64,000 bases of DNA from CTSoil-043 sp963821235 (GCA_963821235.1 CAWGCS010000001.1:558001-622000), one strand, 5' to 3'; numbered from the stretch's first letter, positions 1 through 8,030 are shown. Program-made: numbers and translations. The notes: generated by a model not told the origin, from the letters alone.

Positions 1-1
1 C

Positions 2-1429
2 AACTTCCCGCCCCAGGTCCCCTACTTCGCGGGCGTCCCGCTGACCTACCACTGGTTCGCCGACTTCCACGGCGCGATCGCGGCGACGGTCGCCGGCTCG
101 CACGTGATCCCGGTCTTCATCGCCTCCAGCGCGCTCCTGGCGGGCACCCTGGCCCTCGTGGCCTGGGAGCTGGCCCTGCGCCTCTTCGGGAGCCGCCGCG
201 CGGCCACGATCGCGACGCTCCTCGTCTTCCTGGCCGGCGGGATGGGCTGGCTCCGCCTCGTCCTCGACCTCGGGGCGGGCGACGGGACGCCCTGGGACCT
301 CATCCGGACGCGGGCCTACGACAACAGCTGGGACGACGGCTGGCCGTACTTCAGGATCGCCTCGATCCTCGGCACCGGGCTGTTCCCCCACCGGGCCACC
401 ACCTTCGGGCTGCCGGGGCTCCTGGCGGTCCTGTTGCTGGTCCGGGTCTCCCTGGGCCGGCGCCCCGCCGGCACCGCCCTGGCCGGCGTCCTGGCCGCCC
501 TCCTGGCGCCCTTCCACTTCTACTTCTTCCCGACGACCTACCTGCTGGTCGGGCTCTACGCCGTCGCCCACCGCGCCTGGCGCCGCCGGGGCTGGCTCCG
601 CGACGCGGCCCTCTTCCTGGCGCCGATCGTGCTGGCCCTGCCGTTCGTCGTCGGCCCCGCCCTCCTCCAGCGGGATCGGGGCGCCATTCGCTTCGTCCTC
701 GGCTGGGAGGAGGCCCGCATCGAGGACGGGCCGGCGGCCGTCCTCTTCTTCTACCTCACCAACATCGGGCTGCCGCTGGTCCTGGGGGTCGTCGCGCTGA
801 TCGCCAGCCGGCCACCCGGGCGGGCGTACCTGGCGGCCTGGGCGGTGGCCTTCTTCATGATCCCCAACCTCGTCATGGCCGGCGCCGTGGCCTTCGACAT
901 GAACAAGTACTTCCAGCTCATGTCGGTCGCCCTCGCTCTCCTCGGCGGGTGGCTGCTCCACCGGCGGCGGACCGCCGTCGTCGCGATCGTGATCGCCGCG
1001 ACGGCCGTGTCACCCGTGCTCGTCGCGACCTGGCACCTCGTGTCGGAGACGGTCGCCCTCAGCACGGGCCAGGAGAAGGCCGCGCGCTGGATCGAGCAGA
1101 ACACGCCGCAGCTGGCGGTCTTCGTGACCGACGCCTACATCAACAGCCCGGCCGACTACGCCGGCCGCCTGCGGGTCACGACGTTCTCGACGTACGCCGC
1201 CAACCTCGGCTACGACCCGTGGCCACGCGAAGCTGCCGTCCAGGTGGCCTACTGCGACGGCCCCGAGGCGGCGGCGGGCGTGATGGCCCAGTACGGCGCG
1301 ACGTACGTCCTGTCCTCGGGCGGGCAGCCCGACTGTGGCGGGGGGCCGCTCACGGACTTCTCGGGAAGCCCGCTCTTCGAGACGGTCTACGACGCCGACG
1401 GCGTCCAGATCTGGCGGCTGCGCGGCTGA
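2..1429 (+). CDS. Polytopic membrane protein, GT-C glycosyltransferase-like (5' truncated by window edge)
   Basis: The reading frame is open from the first bases, so the true start lies upstream; 475 residues are visible. The visible N-terminus reads TYHWFADFHGA, a loop rich in acidic and aromatic residues like the extracytoplasmic loop of GT-C glycosyltransferases, followed by about nine hydrophobic stretches rich in Leu/Val/Ala. The last 130 residues form a soluble C-terminal domain (from about IEQNTPQLAVFVTDAYINS), common in GT39/PMT-type membrane enzymes. Such proteins transfer sugars from polyprenyl-phosphate donors on the outer face of the membrane. Donor and acceptor cannot be told. 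The family call is inference from topology; the membrane nature is seen directly. Confidence 0.75.
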   Translation, partial: NFPPQVPYFAGVPLTYHWFADFHGAIAATVAGSHVIPVFIASSALLAGTLALVAWELALRLFGSRRAATIATLLVFLAGGMGWLRLVLDLGAGDGTPWDLIRTRAYDNSWDDGWPYFRIASILGTGLFPHRATTFGLPGLLAVLLLVRVSLGRRPAGTALAGVLAALLAPFHFYFFPTTYLLVGLYAVAHRAWRRRGWLRDAALFLAPIVLALPFVVGPALLQRDRGAIRFVLGWEEARIEDGPAAVLFFYLTNIGLPLVLGVVALIASRPPGRAYLAAWAVAFFMIPNLVMAGAVAFDMNKYFQLMSVALALLGGWLLHRRRTAVVAIVIAATAVSPVLVATWHLVSETVALSTGQEKAARWIEQNTPQLAVFVTDAYINSPADYAGRLRVTTFSTYAANLGYDPWPREAAVQVAYCDGPEAAAGVMAQYGATYVLSSGGQPDCGGGPLTDFSGSPLFETVYDADGVQIWRLRG

Positions 1430-1453
1430 CCGGGCCTCGGGCAGGCGGCCGGA

Positions 1454-1900
1454 TCAGCCCTTGGGCTCGACGACGACCGTCACCTCGGGCGTCATCCCCG
1501 CGTAGACCTTCACGGCGACCTTGTAGGTGCCCAGCGACTTGAGCGGCTGGTCCAGGTCGACCTTGTGCTTGTCGACGGTGATCCCCCGGCGACCGAGGGC
1601 GTCGGCGATGTCCTGGGCCGTGATCGAGCCGTAGAGCTTGCCGCCCTCGCCGACCTTGACCCCCATCGTGAGGGTGGTCGACCCGATCCGGTTGGCCGCG
1701 ATCTCCGCCTCGCCGCGCTCGCGCTGGCGCTTCTCCTCGCGGCTCGCGATGTCGTGCTGCCAGGCGCGGTAGGCGCCTCCGGCGGCGGGCACGGCGAGCT
1801 TGTGCGGGATCAGGAAGTTGCGGGCGTACCCATCGGTGACGTCCTTGAGCTCGCCGCTCTTGCCGAGCTTGGCGACATCGGTGGTCAGGATGACCTTCAC
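1454..1900 (-). CDS. rplI: 50S ribosomal protein L9
   Basis: 148 residues, the normal length for bL9. It begins MKVILTTDVAKLGKSGE and continues DVTDGYARNFLIPHKLA, the conserved N-terminal domain that binds 23S rRNA, followed by the long charged connecting helix (about residues 45-75) and the C-terminal domain (GSITAQDIADAL, residues about 91-148). The ATG overlaps the stop of the upstream DUF1232 gene by four bases, so the two are probably translationally coupled. In many bacteria rplI directly precedes dnaB; here dnaB is nearby but on the other strand. Confidence 0.97.
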   Translation of the reverse strand: MKVILTTDVAKLGKSGELKDVTDGYARNFLIPHKLAVPAAGGAYRAWQHDIASREEKRQRERGEAEIAANRIGSTTLTMGVKVGEGGKLYGSITAQDIADALGRRGITVDKHKVDLDQPLKSLGTYKVAVKVYAGMTPEVTVVVEPKG

Positions 1901-2460
1901 GCGGGAGAACCCTCCTTGTTGAGCAGGTCCCGCACGCGCGGACCGAGCTTCGCCCGGCGGGCCACGCGGCCCCCGAGCTCCAGCGCAGCGGGCAGTCGAT
2001 GGACGAGGCGGCGGAGCGGTCGCGGGACGAGGCGGCGGATCCGCTGGACGTCCTCGTCGAATGCCGCCCGGGGCAGGCCGGCAGCCCCGAGCTGCTCCTC
2101 GAGCACGTCGTCGGGCACGCCGTCGATGAACGTGTCGAAGGCGAGCGCGGCGATCACCAAGTCGTCGAGGACCCCCAGGAGCGGGACCCGGTCGGGGATG
2201 ACGTCGAGCGGCGAGACGGCGTAGCCGAAGGCCCCGGCCAGGAGCGCCTTGCGCGCCGCCGGAACGCGAGGATCGCCCAGCAGGCCGACGAGGATCCGGG
2301 CGTGGACGGGCAGGCGGCCGGCAAGCGGGAGCAGGGCCAGGAGCGCGATCGTGCGCCCGATCATCGCCCGCCGGCGGTTGCCCCGCCGGCGCCGCCTCGG
2401 GGCCGTCTTCTCCGTCGCCGATTCCGCCATCCCTGGTTCGCGTGCTCCGTTGCTCTGCAT
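1897..2460 (-). CDS. DUF1232 (YkvA-like) small membrane protein
   Basis: 187 residues from the ATG at 2460; an internal ATG at 2430 (MAESATEK) would give 177. The N-terminus is very basic (PRRRRRGNRRR). A hydrophobic segment follows (about residues 32-48), then the DUF1232 core YAVSPLDVIPDRVPLLGVLDD at about residues 80-100, with the family's (Y)SPxDxIPD signature. DUF1232 proteins are of unknown function. Stop and rplI start overlap (ATGA), so this gene leads the rplI transcript. A -10-like TAGACT on the minus strand (2489-2494) would give a leader of about 20 bases. Start choice is uncertain; family assignment is firm. Confidence 0.85.
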   Translation of the reverse strand: MQSNGAREPGMAESATEKTAPRRRRRGNRRRAMIGRTIALLALLPLAGRLPVHARILVGLLGDPRVPAARKALLAGAFGYAVSPLDVIPDRVPLLGVLDDLVIAALAFDTFIDGVPDDVLEEQLGAAGLPRAAFDEDVQRIRRLVPRPLRRLVHRLPAALELGGRVARRAKLGPRVRDLLNKEGSPA

Positions 2461-2488
2461 CCCGCGCGTCGCGCTCGGGCGAAGGGAG

Positions 2489-2494
2489 AGTCTA
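2489..2494 (-). promoter_or_regulatory. Probable -10 element (TAGACT) for the DUF1232-rplI unit
   Basis: On the minus strand TAGACT lies about 30 bases before the ATG at 2460, matching the TAnnnT -10 form seen repeatedly in this window. No clear -35 hexamer accompanies it. Confidence 0.45.
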
Positions 2495-2501
2495 GCAGTC
2501 C

Positions 2502-2520
2502 CGATCGGCGGCGCCGATCG
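2502..2520 (-). terminator. Short GC hairpin after the receiver-like gene
   Basis: Arms CGATCGGC and GCCGATCG (8 bp) around a 3-base loop, just downstream of the stop at 2527 on the minus strand and upstream of the DUF1232 promoter. There is no U-tract, so this is a plausible hairpin rather than a textbook intrinsic terminator. Confidence 0.4.
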
Positions 2521-2526
2521 CCACGC

Positions 2527-2946
2527 TCAGGCCCCGGGCGCGGCGGGCGGGCGGCTCTCGCCGCGGGCTGCGAGCGCCGCCTCGATCGCCGCCGCCAGGC
2601 GCTCGCCCGACGGCCGCCCGACGAGGGGGGTCACCCCGTGGAGGCCGGCCGTCTCCATCCAGGCCGGCTCCATGCCCGAGGCCACGAGGACGATGGGGAC
2701 ATCCGGGTGGATCTCGCGCATGCCTTCGATCAGGGCCTGGGCGCCGTCCGGCTCGCCGGTCACGAAGGCGTCGTAGACGAGCACGTCGGCGTCGGCCGCC
2801 AGGTCGCACTCGAGGCCGGAGAGGATCGGGCAGGAGGAGCCGATCGGGCCCAGGCACTGGCGGGCCTCGTAGCCCCGCCGGCGGAGGCTGTCCACCTCCT
2901 GGTCGGACAGGTCGATGTCGTGGTGGATGACGAGGACGCGGGTCAT
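2527..2946 (-). CDS. Stand-alone response-regulator receiver-like protein
   Basis: 139 residues from the ATG at 2946, preceded by AGGTGG as ribosome binding site. It has the layout of a CheY-type receiver: beta-1 MTRVLVIHHD with an acidic patch (DIDLSD), beta-3 ADVLVYDAF with a candidate phospho-acceptor Asp, beta-4 DVPIVLVASG, and a C-terminal Ala-rich helix. The beta-5 Lys is not obvious (GVTPLVGRPSG), so phosphorylation is uncertain. There is no output domain. It is divergent from lexA, sharing a 144-base intergenic region, so co-regulation is possible but unproven. Confidence 0.65.
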   Translation of the reverse strand: MTRVLVIHHDIDLSDQEVDSLRRRGYEARQCLGPIGSSCPILSGLECDLAADADVLVYDAFVTGEPDGAQALIEGMREIHPDVPIVLVASGMEPAWMETAGLHGVTPLVGRPSGERLAAAIEAALAARGESRPPAAPGA

Positions 2947-3033
2947 GACGCCACCTCTGCCGTGGAGCTTGGATTGCGGATGGTCGCCCGGACCGCGACC
3001 CGGCGCCAGTGCCGAACGTCCCCGCGGGCGCCC

Positions 3034-3062
3034 TTGACATTCGAACGGGTGTTCTGTACGCT
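3034..3062 (+). promoter_or_regulatory. lexA promoter with embedded LexA (SOS) operator
   Basis: A -35 TTGACA (3034-3039), 17-base spacer and -10 TACGCT (3057-3062). Within the spacer is the perfect palindrome GAAC-GGGT-GTTC (3043-3054) with flanking C, matching the CGAACNNNNGTTC operator of Gram-positive-type LexA. LexA bound here would cover the space between -35 and -10, giving autorepression. The sequence is direct; the regulation follows from known LexA biology. Confidence 0.85.
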
Positions 3063-3090
3063 GCTGCCAACGGCTCGGAAAGGAGCACGC

Positions 3091-3741
3091 GTGACCAGGC
3101 ACGATGCCGAGCGCAAGCGCAGGATCCTCGACTACATCGCGGCGATGATCCGGGCCAACGGGGTTCCGCCCTCCGTCCGCGAGATCGCCCGCGCGGTCGG
3201 GCTCGCCTCCACGTCGGCCGTCCACCACCACCTGCGGGCCCTCGAGGAGGACGGCTTCCTCGACCGAGGTGCTTCCCAGTCGCGGATGATCCGCCTGACG
3301 CCCAAGGCCGCCCTCCAGCTGAGCCTCTCGTCGGAGCTGACGCCGCAGTCGATGCCGGTCGAGGCCCACATGCTGCCGGTGATCGGCGAGATCGCGGCCG
3401 GCGGGCCCATCGAGGCATACGCCACGGCGGACGAGTACCGGGCCATCCCTGACATCCTCGCCCCGTCGGGCGACGCCTACCTCCTCCGCGTCCGCGGCGA
3501 CTCGATGATCGAGGCGCTCATCGCGGACGGCGACTACGTCGTGATCCGGCCGCAGCAGACGGCCCGCAACGGCGACATCGTGGTGGCCCAGGTCGAGGAG
3601 AACGCGGTCACCCTGAAGCGCTTCTTCAAGGAGGATGGCCGGATCAGGCTCCAGCCGGCCAACCCGCAGTACCCGGCCCAGTTCTACGACGACGTCCGAA
3701 TCCAGGGCAAGCTCATCGGGGTCATCCGCCGCCTCGACTGA
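3091..3741 (+). CDS. lexA: SOS repressor LexA
   Basis: 216 residues from GTG 3091, preceded by AAAGGAG (3079-3085). The N-terminal winged helix (residues about 8-60) contains PSVREIARAVGLAS, typical of LexA. The self-cleavage site is Ala103-Gly104 in GEIAAGGPIEA; the catalytic dyad is Ser138 (RGDSMIEA) and Lys176 (VTLKRFF). All key residues are intact, so it should undergo RecA-stimulated autoproteolysis and derepress DNA-repair genes. Its own promoter carries a perfect operator. The next gene, dnaB, starts about 160 bases downstream. Confidence 0.97.
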   Translation: MTRHDAERKRRILDYIAAMIRANGVPPSVREIARAVGLASTSAVHHHLRALEEDGFLDRGASQSRMIRLTPKAALQLSLSSELTPQSMPVEAHMLPVIGEIAAGGPIEAYATADEYRAIPDILAPSGDAYLLRVRGDSMIEALIADGDYVVIRPQQTARNGDIVVAQVEENAVTLKRFFKEDGRIRLQPANPQYPAQFYDDVRIQGKLIGVIRRLD

Positions 3742-3754
3742 CGATCCGGCGTGA

Positions 3755-3830
3755 TCGTCCACAGCCCGTCCACAGGATGGGCAATGGACTGCACGCTCGC
3801 GGGCGACCTGGGGGACCTCCTCGTGGACAA
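3755..3830. promoter_or_regulatory. Cluster of DnaA-box-like 9-mers upstream of dnaB
   Basis: Three near-consensus sites lie between lexA and dnaB: TCGTCCACA (3755-3763), CCGTCCACA (3766-3774), and on the minus strand TTGTCCACG (3822-3830). High-GC bacteria use TTGTCCACA. Two are in direct orientation 11 bases apart. They could let DnaA regulate dnaB, or be chance matches in GC-rich DNA. Confidence 0.4.
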
Positions 3831-3897
3831 CCCCCTCGCGCCGCGCGCCGCCAGCGGGCACGATGGCAGCGAACCCAGAGCCCCAGCCGGAGTGCCC

Positions 3898-6525
3898 GTG
3901 TCCGTCGATCGCCTTCCGCCGCAGAGCCTCGAGGCCGAGCAGTCGGTCCTGGGCGCCGTCCTCATCGATCGCGACGCCATCATCGAGGTGGCCGACATCC
4001 TCCGGCCGGCCGACTTCTACCGGCAGGCGAACGCCACCATCTACGGGGCCATGCTCGAGCTGTGGGAGCGCCGCGAGCCGATCGACATCGTCACGGTCGC
4101 CGAGGCGCTCGAGCGCGCCGCCAGCCTCGACGGGATCGGGGGCCGGGCCTACCTCTCGTCGCTCGCGGAGCAGACGCCGACCGCCGTCTTCGCGGCGCAG
4201 TACGCCCGCATCGTGGAGCGCAAGGCCGTCCTGCGGAACCTGATCGCGGCCGCCGGCCGGATCGCCGGCATCGGCTACGAGGACTCGCCGGAGGTCCAGG
4301 AGGCGATCGATCGCGCCGAGGCGGAGCTGTACGCCGTCTCGGAGCGGCGGCTCGCCGCCGGGTTCAGCCCGCTGCGCGAGCTGCTCCACGAGGCCTTCGA
4401 TCGGCTCGACTACCTCCACACCCACCGCGGGGAGATCAGCGGCGTGCGGACGGGCTTCCCCGATCTCGACGCCCTGACGACGGGCCTCCAGCCCTCGGAC
4501 CTCGTGATCCTCGCGGCGCGGCCGTCGGTCGGCAAGACGAGCCTCGCCCTGAACATCGCCGAGTTCGCGGCGATCGGTAACTCCCCGCCGCGCTCGGTCG
4601 GCATCTTCAGCCTCGAGATGAGCAAGGAGCAGCTCGTCCTCCGGCTCCTCTCGTCGGTCGGCGGCATCGACAGCCAGCGGCTGCGGACCGGCTTCCTCGA
4701 CGAGATGGATTTCGTCGGCGTCTCGAAGGCGATGACGGCGCTCTCCGAGGCTCCCATCTACATCGACGACACGCCGAACATCAGCACGATGGAGCTCCGC
4801 ACGAAGGCTCGCCGGCTCCAGGCCGAGACCGGCCTCGATCTCGTGATCGTGGACTACCTCCAGCTCATGCAGTCCTCGACGACGTCGAAGGACGCCAACC
4901 GGGTCCAGGAGGTCTCCGAGATCAGCCGCGGCCTCAAGGCGCTGGCGCGCGAGCTGAAGGTCCCGGTGCTCGCCCTGTCGCAGCTCTCACGCCAGCCGGA
5001 AGCCCGCACCACGCCCGAGCCGCGCCTGTCCGACCTTCGGGAGTGCGTCACAGGGGAAACGCCGGTCGTCCTCGCAGACGGTCGCCGCGTGCCGATCCGG
5101 GACCTCGTCGGCACCACGCCGTGGATCCTGGCATGGCACGAGGATGGCCGGCTCGCACCTGCCGAGTCGGACCTCATCTGGTCCGTCGGGCGGAAGTGCG
5201 TAGTCACCGTCCGTCTCGCGAGTGGCCGGATGATCCGGGCGACCCCGAAGCATCAGCTGTTGACCGGGTTCGGCTGGCGACGTGTCGAGGAGATGGAAGC
5301 CGGCGACCGCGTCGCGTTGGCACGGCCACTCCCGGAGCCGCTAGAGGCGGAGCGGTGGCCCGACCAGCACGTGGTGCTGCTCGGCCACCTCGTCGGGGAC
5401 GGCAGCTACCTCTCCAATCGACCGATGCGCTACACGACGGCCAGCGAGGCCAACTCCGCGGCGGTGGCGAGCGCAGCCACCTCGGCGTTCGGCGCGAACG
5501 TGACGCGAATGGCTGGCCGGGGGAGCTGGCACCAACTCCTGATCTCGGGCAACGGGAATCGATGGCACCCGGCCGGCGTGAACAAGTGGCTTCGGGACCT
5601 TGGGGTCTTCGGGCAGCGCTCGCCTGAGAAGCGCCTGCCGGAGTCGGTCTTCCGCCTCCGGAACGAGCAGCTCGTGCTGCTGCTCCGCCATCTCTGGGCC
5701 ACCGATGGCACGATTTGCGCAGCGCCCGTCGGATCGCGCACGACGCACAAGGTGATGTACTCCACGAGCAGTCCCGGCCTGGCCGCCGACGTTGCCGCGG
5801 CACTCCTGCGCCTCGGGATCGTCGCCCGCATCAAGACGGCGACGAAGGCCGGTTACCGGCCTAGCTACCACGTCAACGTGTCCGGCGCGGCCGACCAGCA
5901 CGCGTTCCTTGAACTCGTCGGCGGGTTCGGGCCGCGCGCGCCACAGGCTGAGCGGCTGGCCGCGGCACTCGCGGCCATTCGACCGAACACTAACGTGGAC
6001 ACCCTCCCGGCGGCCTTCTTCAACCGAGTCCGCGACAGGGCAGAGGAGCTCGGACTGTCGATGCGCAAGATCGCTGCCCTGCGCGAGACCGCGTACGCGG
6101 GATCTGCCCACACCGCCTTCCGGCCGTCGCGAGCCGTCGCCGCCGACTACGCGACTCTGCTCGATGATCCGGATCTCGATCGCATGATCAATGAGCCGCT
6201 CTTCTGGGATCGGGTGGTCGCAATCGAGCCGGCGGGGATCGAGGAGGTCTTCGACCTGACTGTTCCGGGCCCCTCCAGCTGGCTTGCCGATGGCTTGGTG
6301 AGCCATAACTCGGGCGCGCTTGAGCAGGATGCGGACCTCGTCGTCTTCCTGTGGCGCGAGAAGGAGCGGGGATCCGAGGACCACGACGCCGATGGCGAGG
6401 TGGTGAAGCTGCGGCTGGCAAAGCACCGCAACGGCCCGACCGGCGAGATCGACCTCTGGTTCAAGAAGACCCAGACGCGCTTCGTGAGCTACGCCGGCGA
6501 GCGCTTCAGCGGCGCCGCGCCGTAG
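3898..6525 (+). CDS. dnaB: Replicative DNA helicase DnaB, intein-containing precursor
   Basis: 875-residue precursor. GTG 3898 was chosen because GGAG sits five bases upstream (3889-3892) and the product starts VDRLPPQSLEAEQSVLGA, the usual DnaB N-terminus; longer in-frame starts (ATG 3784) lack a site. The N-terminal domain (residues about 5-110) is followed by the RecA-like helicase domain with Walker A PSVGKTS (about 209-215) and Walker B LVIVDYLQLM (about 314-323). An intein interrupts it after LSDLRE (residues 383-804); the C-extein SGALEQDADLVVFLWR resumes the conserved H4 region. Spliced length is 453 residues, normal for DnaB. It unwinds DNA at the replication fork as a hexamer. Confidence 0.95.
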   Translation: MSVDRLPPQSLEAEQSVLGAVLIDRDAIIEVADILRPADFYRQANATIYGAMLELWERREPIDIVTVAEALERAASLDGIGGRAYLSSLAEQTPTAVFAAQYARIVERKAVLRNLIAAAGRIAGIGYEDSPEVQEAIDRAEAELYAVSERRLAAGFSPLRELLHEAFDRLDYLHTHRGEISGVRTGFPDLDALTTGLQPSDLVILAARPSVGKTSLALNIAEFAAIGNSPPRSVGIFSLEMSKEQLVLRLLSSVGGIDSQRLRTGFLDEMDFVGVSKAMTALSEAPIYIDDTPNISTMELRTKARRLQAETGLDLVIVDYLQLMQSSTTSKDANRVQEVSEISRGLKALARELKVPVLALSQLSRQPEARTTPEPRLSDLRECVTGETPVVLADGRRVPIRDLVGTTPWILAWHEDGRLAPAESDLIWSVGRKCVVTVRLASGRMIRATPKHQLLTGFGWRRVEEMEAGDRVALARPLPEPLEAERWPDQHVVLLGHLVGDGSYLSNRPMRYTTASEANSAAVASAATSAFGANVTRMAGRGSWHQLLISGNGNRWHPAGVNKWLRDLGVFGQRSPEKRLPESVFRLRNEQLVLLLRHLWATDGTICAAPVGSRTTHKVMYSTSSPGLAADVAAALLRLGIVARIKTATKAGYRPSYHVNVSGAADQHAFLELVGGFGPRAPQAERLAAALAAIRPNTNVDTLPAAFFNRVRDRAEELGLSMRKIAALRETAYAGSAHTAFRPSRAVAADYATLLDDPDLDRMINEPLFWDRVVAIEPAGIEEVFDLTVPGPSSWLADGLVSHNSGALEQDADLVVFLWREKERGSEDHDADGEVVKLRLAKHRNGPTGEIDLWFKKTQTRFVSYAGERFSGAAP
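5044..6309 (+). mobile_element. DnaB intein with LAGLIDADG homing endonuclease
   Basis: 422 residues between extein Glu and Ser. Block A starts with Cys1 (CVTGETPVVLADGRRVPI); block B ATPKHQLL supplies the Thr and His that assist N-S acyl shift; the C-terminus ends VSHN followed by extein Ser+1, all required residues for class 1 splicing. Two dodecapeptide-like motifs (LLGHLVGDGSY at about 5377 and LLRHLWATDGTI at about 5680) mark a LAGLIDADG endonuclease; the second keeps the acidic residue, so it may still be active. The insertion point corresponds to the known DnaB-b site. The DNA looks less GC-rich than the exteins. Confidence 0.92.
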
Positions 6526-6554
6526 GGCGAGCGGCGCCGCGGTCGGGCGGCTGG

Positions 6555-6592
6555 CGACTCCCGTCAGAGCCGCCGACTCCCGTCAGAGCTGC
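6555..6592. repeat. Two tandem 19-bp units
   Basis: The 19-base unit CGACTCCCGTCAGAGCCGC occurs at 6555-6573 and again at 6574-6592 with one change. The second copy covers the stop codon of the minus-strand lipoprotein gene, so the duplication lies at the convergent end of dnaB and that gene. Confidence 0.8.
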
Positions 6593-7530
6593 TCGTCGGG
6601 CAGGAGCGGCCGGAGGCCCAGCACGTAGGTCTTGCCGTCCGGCCCAAGGAGCGCGATCCCGGAGACGCCGCCCTCGGGGTTCTCCAGGCCGAGGACCGAC
6701 ATCTCCAGGCCGCTCAGGACCTTCGAGGCGAATCCGAACCCACTGTCCTGGTCCACGACGGTGAAGGCGTCGGGACCGAACGTCGGCCAGGGCCACGACC
6801 GGGCCGGCCCCTCGGCGAAGCCGCCTTCGAGCAGCGAAGCGCGGAATCGGTCCGGGCGGTAGAGCCCGACATCCGTCGCGTTGCCCTTCACGACCTCCTG
6901 ATCGAAGTTGCGGAGGCGCTCGGCGAAGGCGGCCATCGCCTCCAGGATCGCGTCGTCCGGCTTCGGGTTGGCAGGATCGCTGCCGAACCCCAGGGCGTAG
7001 GCGGTCACCTGCTTCTGGCGGCCGTCGGCGTTGACCACGAAGACTGCGGTCGGGGCGTCGGCGACCATGCCGTTGTCGTAGCGCGGCTTCGCCACGCCCA
7101 GGCCGCCGGCGCCCAGCCCATCGGCGAGGAGCGCCTGGACCTGGGCCTCGGTCATCGTCGCCACCTGGAGCGGGGGGAAGCGCATCGGCTGGCCCTGCTT
7201 CTGCTCCGGGAAGGCCGCCGAGACCGGCCGATAGATGACGGTGCCGTCGCCGTACAGGGAGAAGTACGGGGTCTGCACGAGCGCGAAGTTCGGGGCGACG
7301 AAGCCGCCTCCCTCGGAGAATCTCAGGACCAGCTCGTTGGCGCCCCTCGGATGGGCGATCTGGCCGGTCGGGGAGCTCGGCGACGGCGCTGGGGACCCGC
7401 CGGCGCTCGTGGGCGCCGCGCTCCCGGACGGAGCGGTCGGAGACGGAGAGGCGCCGCCCGTGCAGGCGGCCACGGCGAAGGCGGTCGCGAGGCCCGCGAC
7501 CAGGAGTCGGCGATCAGCTGGCTTCCACAT
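6583..7530 (-). CDS. Putative lipoprotein of unknown function
   Basis: 315 residues from the ATG at 7530 (AGGG seven bases upstream). The N-terminus MWKPADRRLLVAG is followed by a hydrophobic core and lipobox VAAC with Cys23, so it should be exported and lipid-anchored. Residues 24-55 form a Ser/Pro/Thr/Gly-rich linker typical of surface lipoproteins. The remainder is a mixed alpha/beta domain with no motif I recognise (for example ELVLRFSEGGGFVAPNF, AFAERLRNFD). It faces dnaB and is divergent from the zinc-ribbon gene. Longer in-frame extensions upstream lack a signal and were rejected. Confidence 0.8.
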   Translation of the reverse strand: MWKPADRRLLVAGLATAFAVAACTGGASPSPTAPSGSAAPTSAGGSPAPSPSSPTGQIAHPRGANELVLRFSEGGGFVAPNFALVQTPYFSLYGDGTVIYRPVSAAFPEQKQGQPMRFPPLQVATMTEAQVQALLADGLGAGGLGVAKPRYDNGMVADAPTAVFVVNADGRQKQVTAYALGFGSDPANPKPDDAILEAMAAFAERLRNFDQEVVKGNATDVGLYRPDRFRASLLEGGFAEGPARSWPWPTFGPDAFTVVDQDSGFGFASKVLSGLEMSVLGLENPEGGVSGIALLGPDGKTYVLGLRPLLPDEQL

Positions 7531-7665
7531 GGCAACCCTGACGGCGGTCCGGCCCCGCCGGTTCCGCGCCACCGGCGGTTCGGGCCCGCGATCCTGCCCG
7601 TTGCCACGGTCGATTCGGTCCAGTATCGTCCCGCAATCCAGCGCGGAACGGTTGCGAGGGGAACC

Positions 7666-7962
7666 GTGTACGAGGATCGAGAGCTGACCTGCCGCGACTG
7701 CGGCGTGTCGTTCACCTTCACCCAGGGGGAGCAGGCGTTCTACGCCAGCAAGGGCCTCCTCAACGATCCCCAGCGATGCTCGGGATGCCGCGCAGCGGCC
7801 AAGCAGGCCCGGACGAACGCCGGCCCGCGCGAGCTCCATGCCGCCGTCTGCCACGGCTGCGGGGGCCAGGCGCTCGTCCCCTTTGCGCCCCGCGCCGACA
7901 AGCCCGTCTATTGCAGCGCCTGCTTCGAGCGAGTCCGGCCCGCGCCGCCGTCGCTCGTGTGA
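7666..7962 (+). CDS. Small zinc-ribbon protein with four CxxC motifs
   Basis: 98 residues from GTG 7666, with GAGGGG upstream as ribosome binding site. It contains four CxxC pairs: CRDC, CSGC, CHGC and CSAC, enough for two zinc sites. The first half (ELTCRDCGVSFTFTQGEQ and FYASKGLLNDPQRCSGCR) matches the probable zinc-ribbon family (zf-trcl type) often found in small proteins of GC-rich bacteria; the second half resembles the CxxCG domain seen in cold-shock-associated proteins. Function is unknown; nucleic-acid binding is inference. A longer frame upstream is antisense to the lipoprotein gene and was not used. Confidence 0.85.
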   Translation: MYEDRELTCRDCGVSFTFTQGEQAFYASKGLLNDPQRCSGCRAAAKQARTNAGPRELHAAVCHGCGGQALVPFAPRADKPVYCSACFERVRPAPPSLV

Positions 7963-8030
7963 GCGCGCCCCTCGCCTAGACTTCCGGCGACGGCCGGCGC
8001 GAGCGTGCGGCCCAGCTGGGAGGGTCTGCA

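Noticed and set aside
46..303. Open frame on the minus strand at the window start
   Set aside because: Lies antisense within the membrane glycosyltransferase gene and encodes Arg/Pro-rich sequence.
2527..4425. Long minus-strand open frame across lexA and dnaB
   Set aside because: Only the last 139 codons (start 2946) look like a protein; the rest mirrors lexA and dnaB, a usual effect in GC-rich DNA.
5341..6426. Minus-strand open frame inside the intein
   Set aside because: Antisense to a well-supported intein; no start signals or recognised motif.
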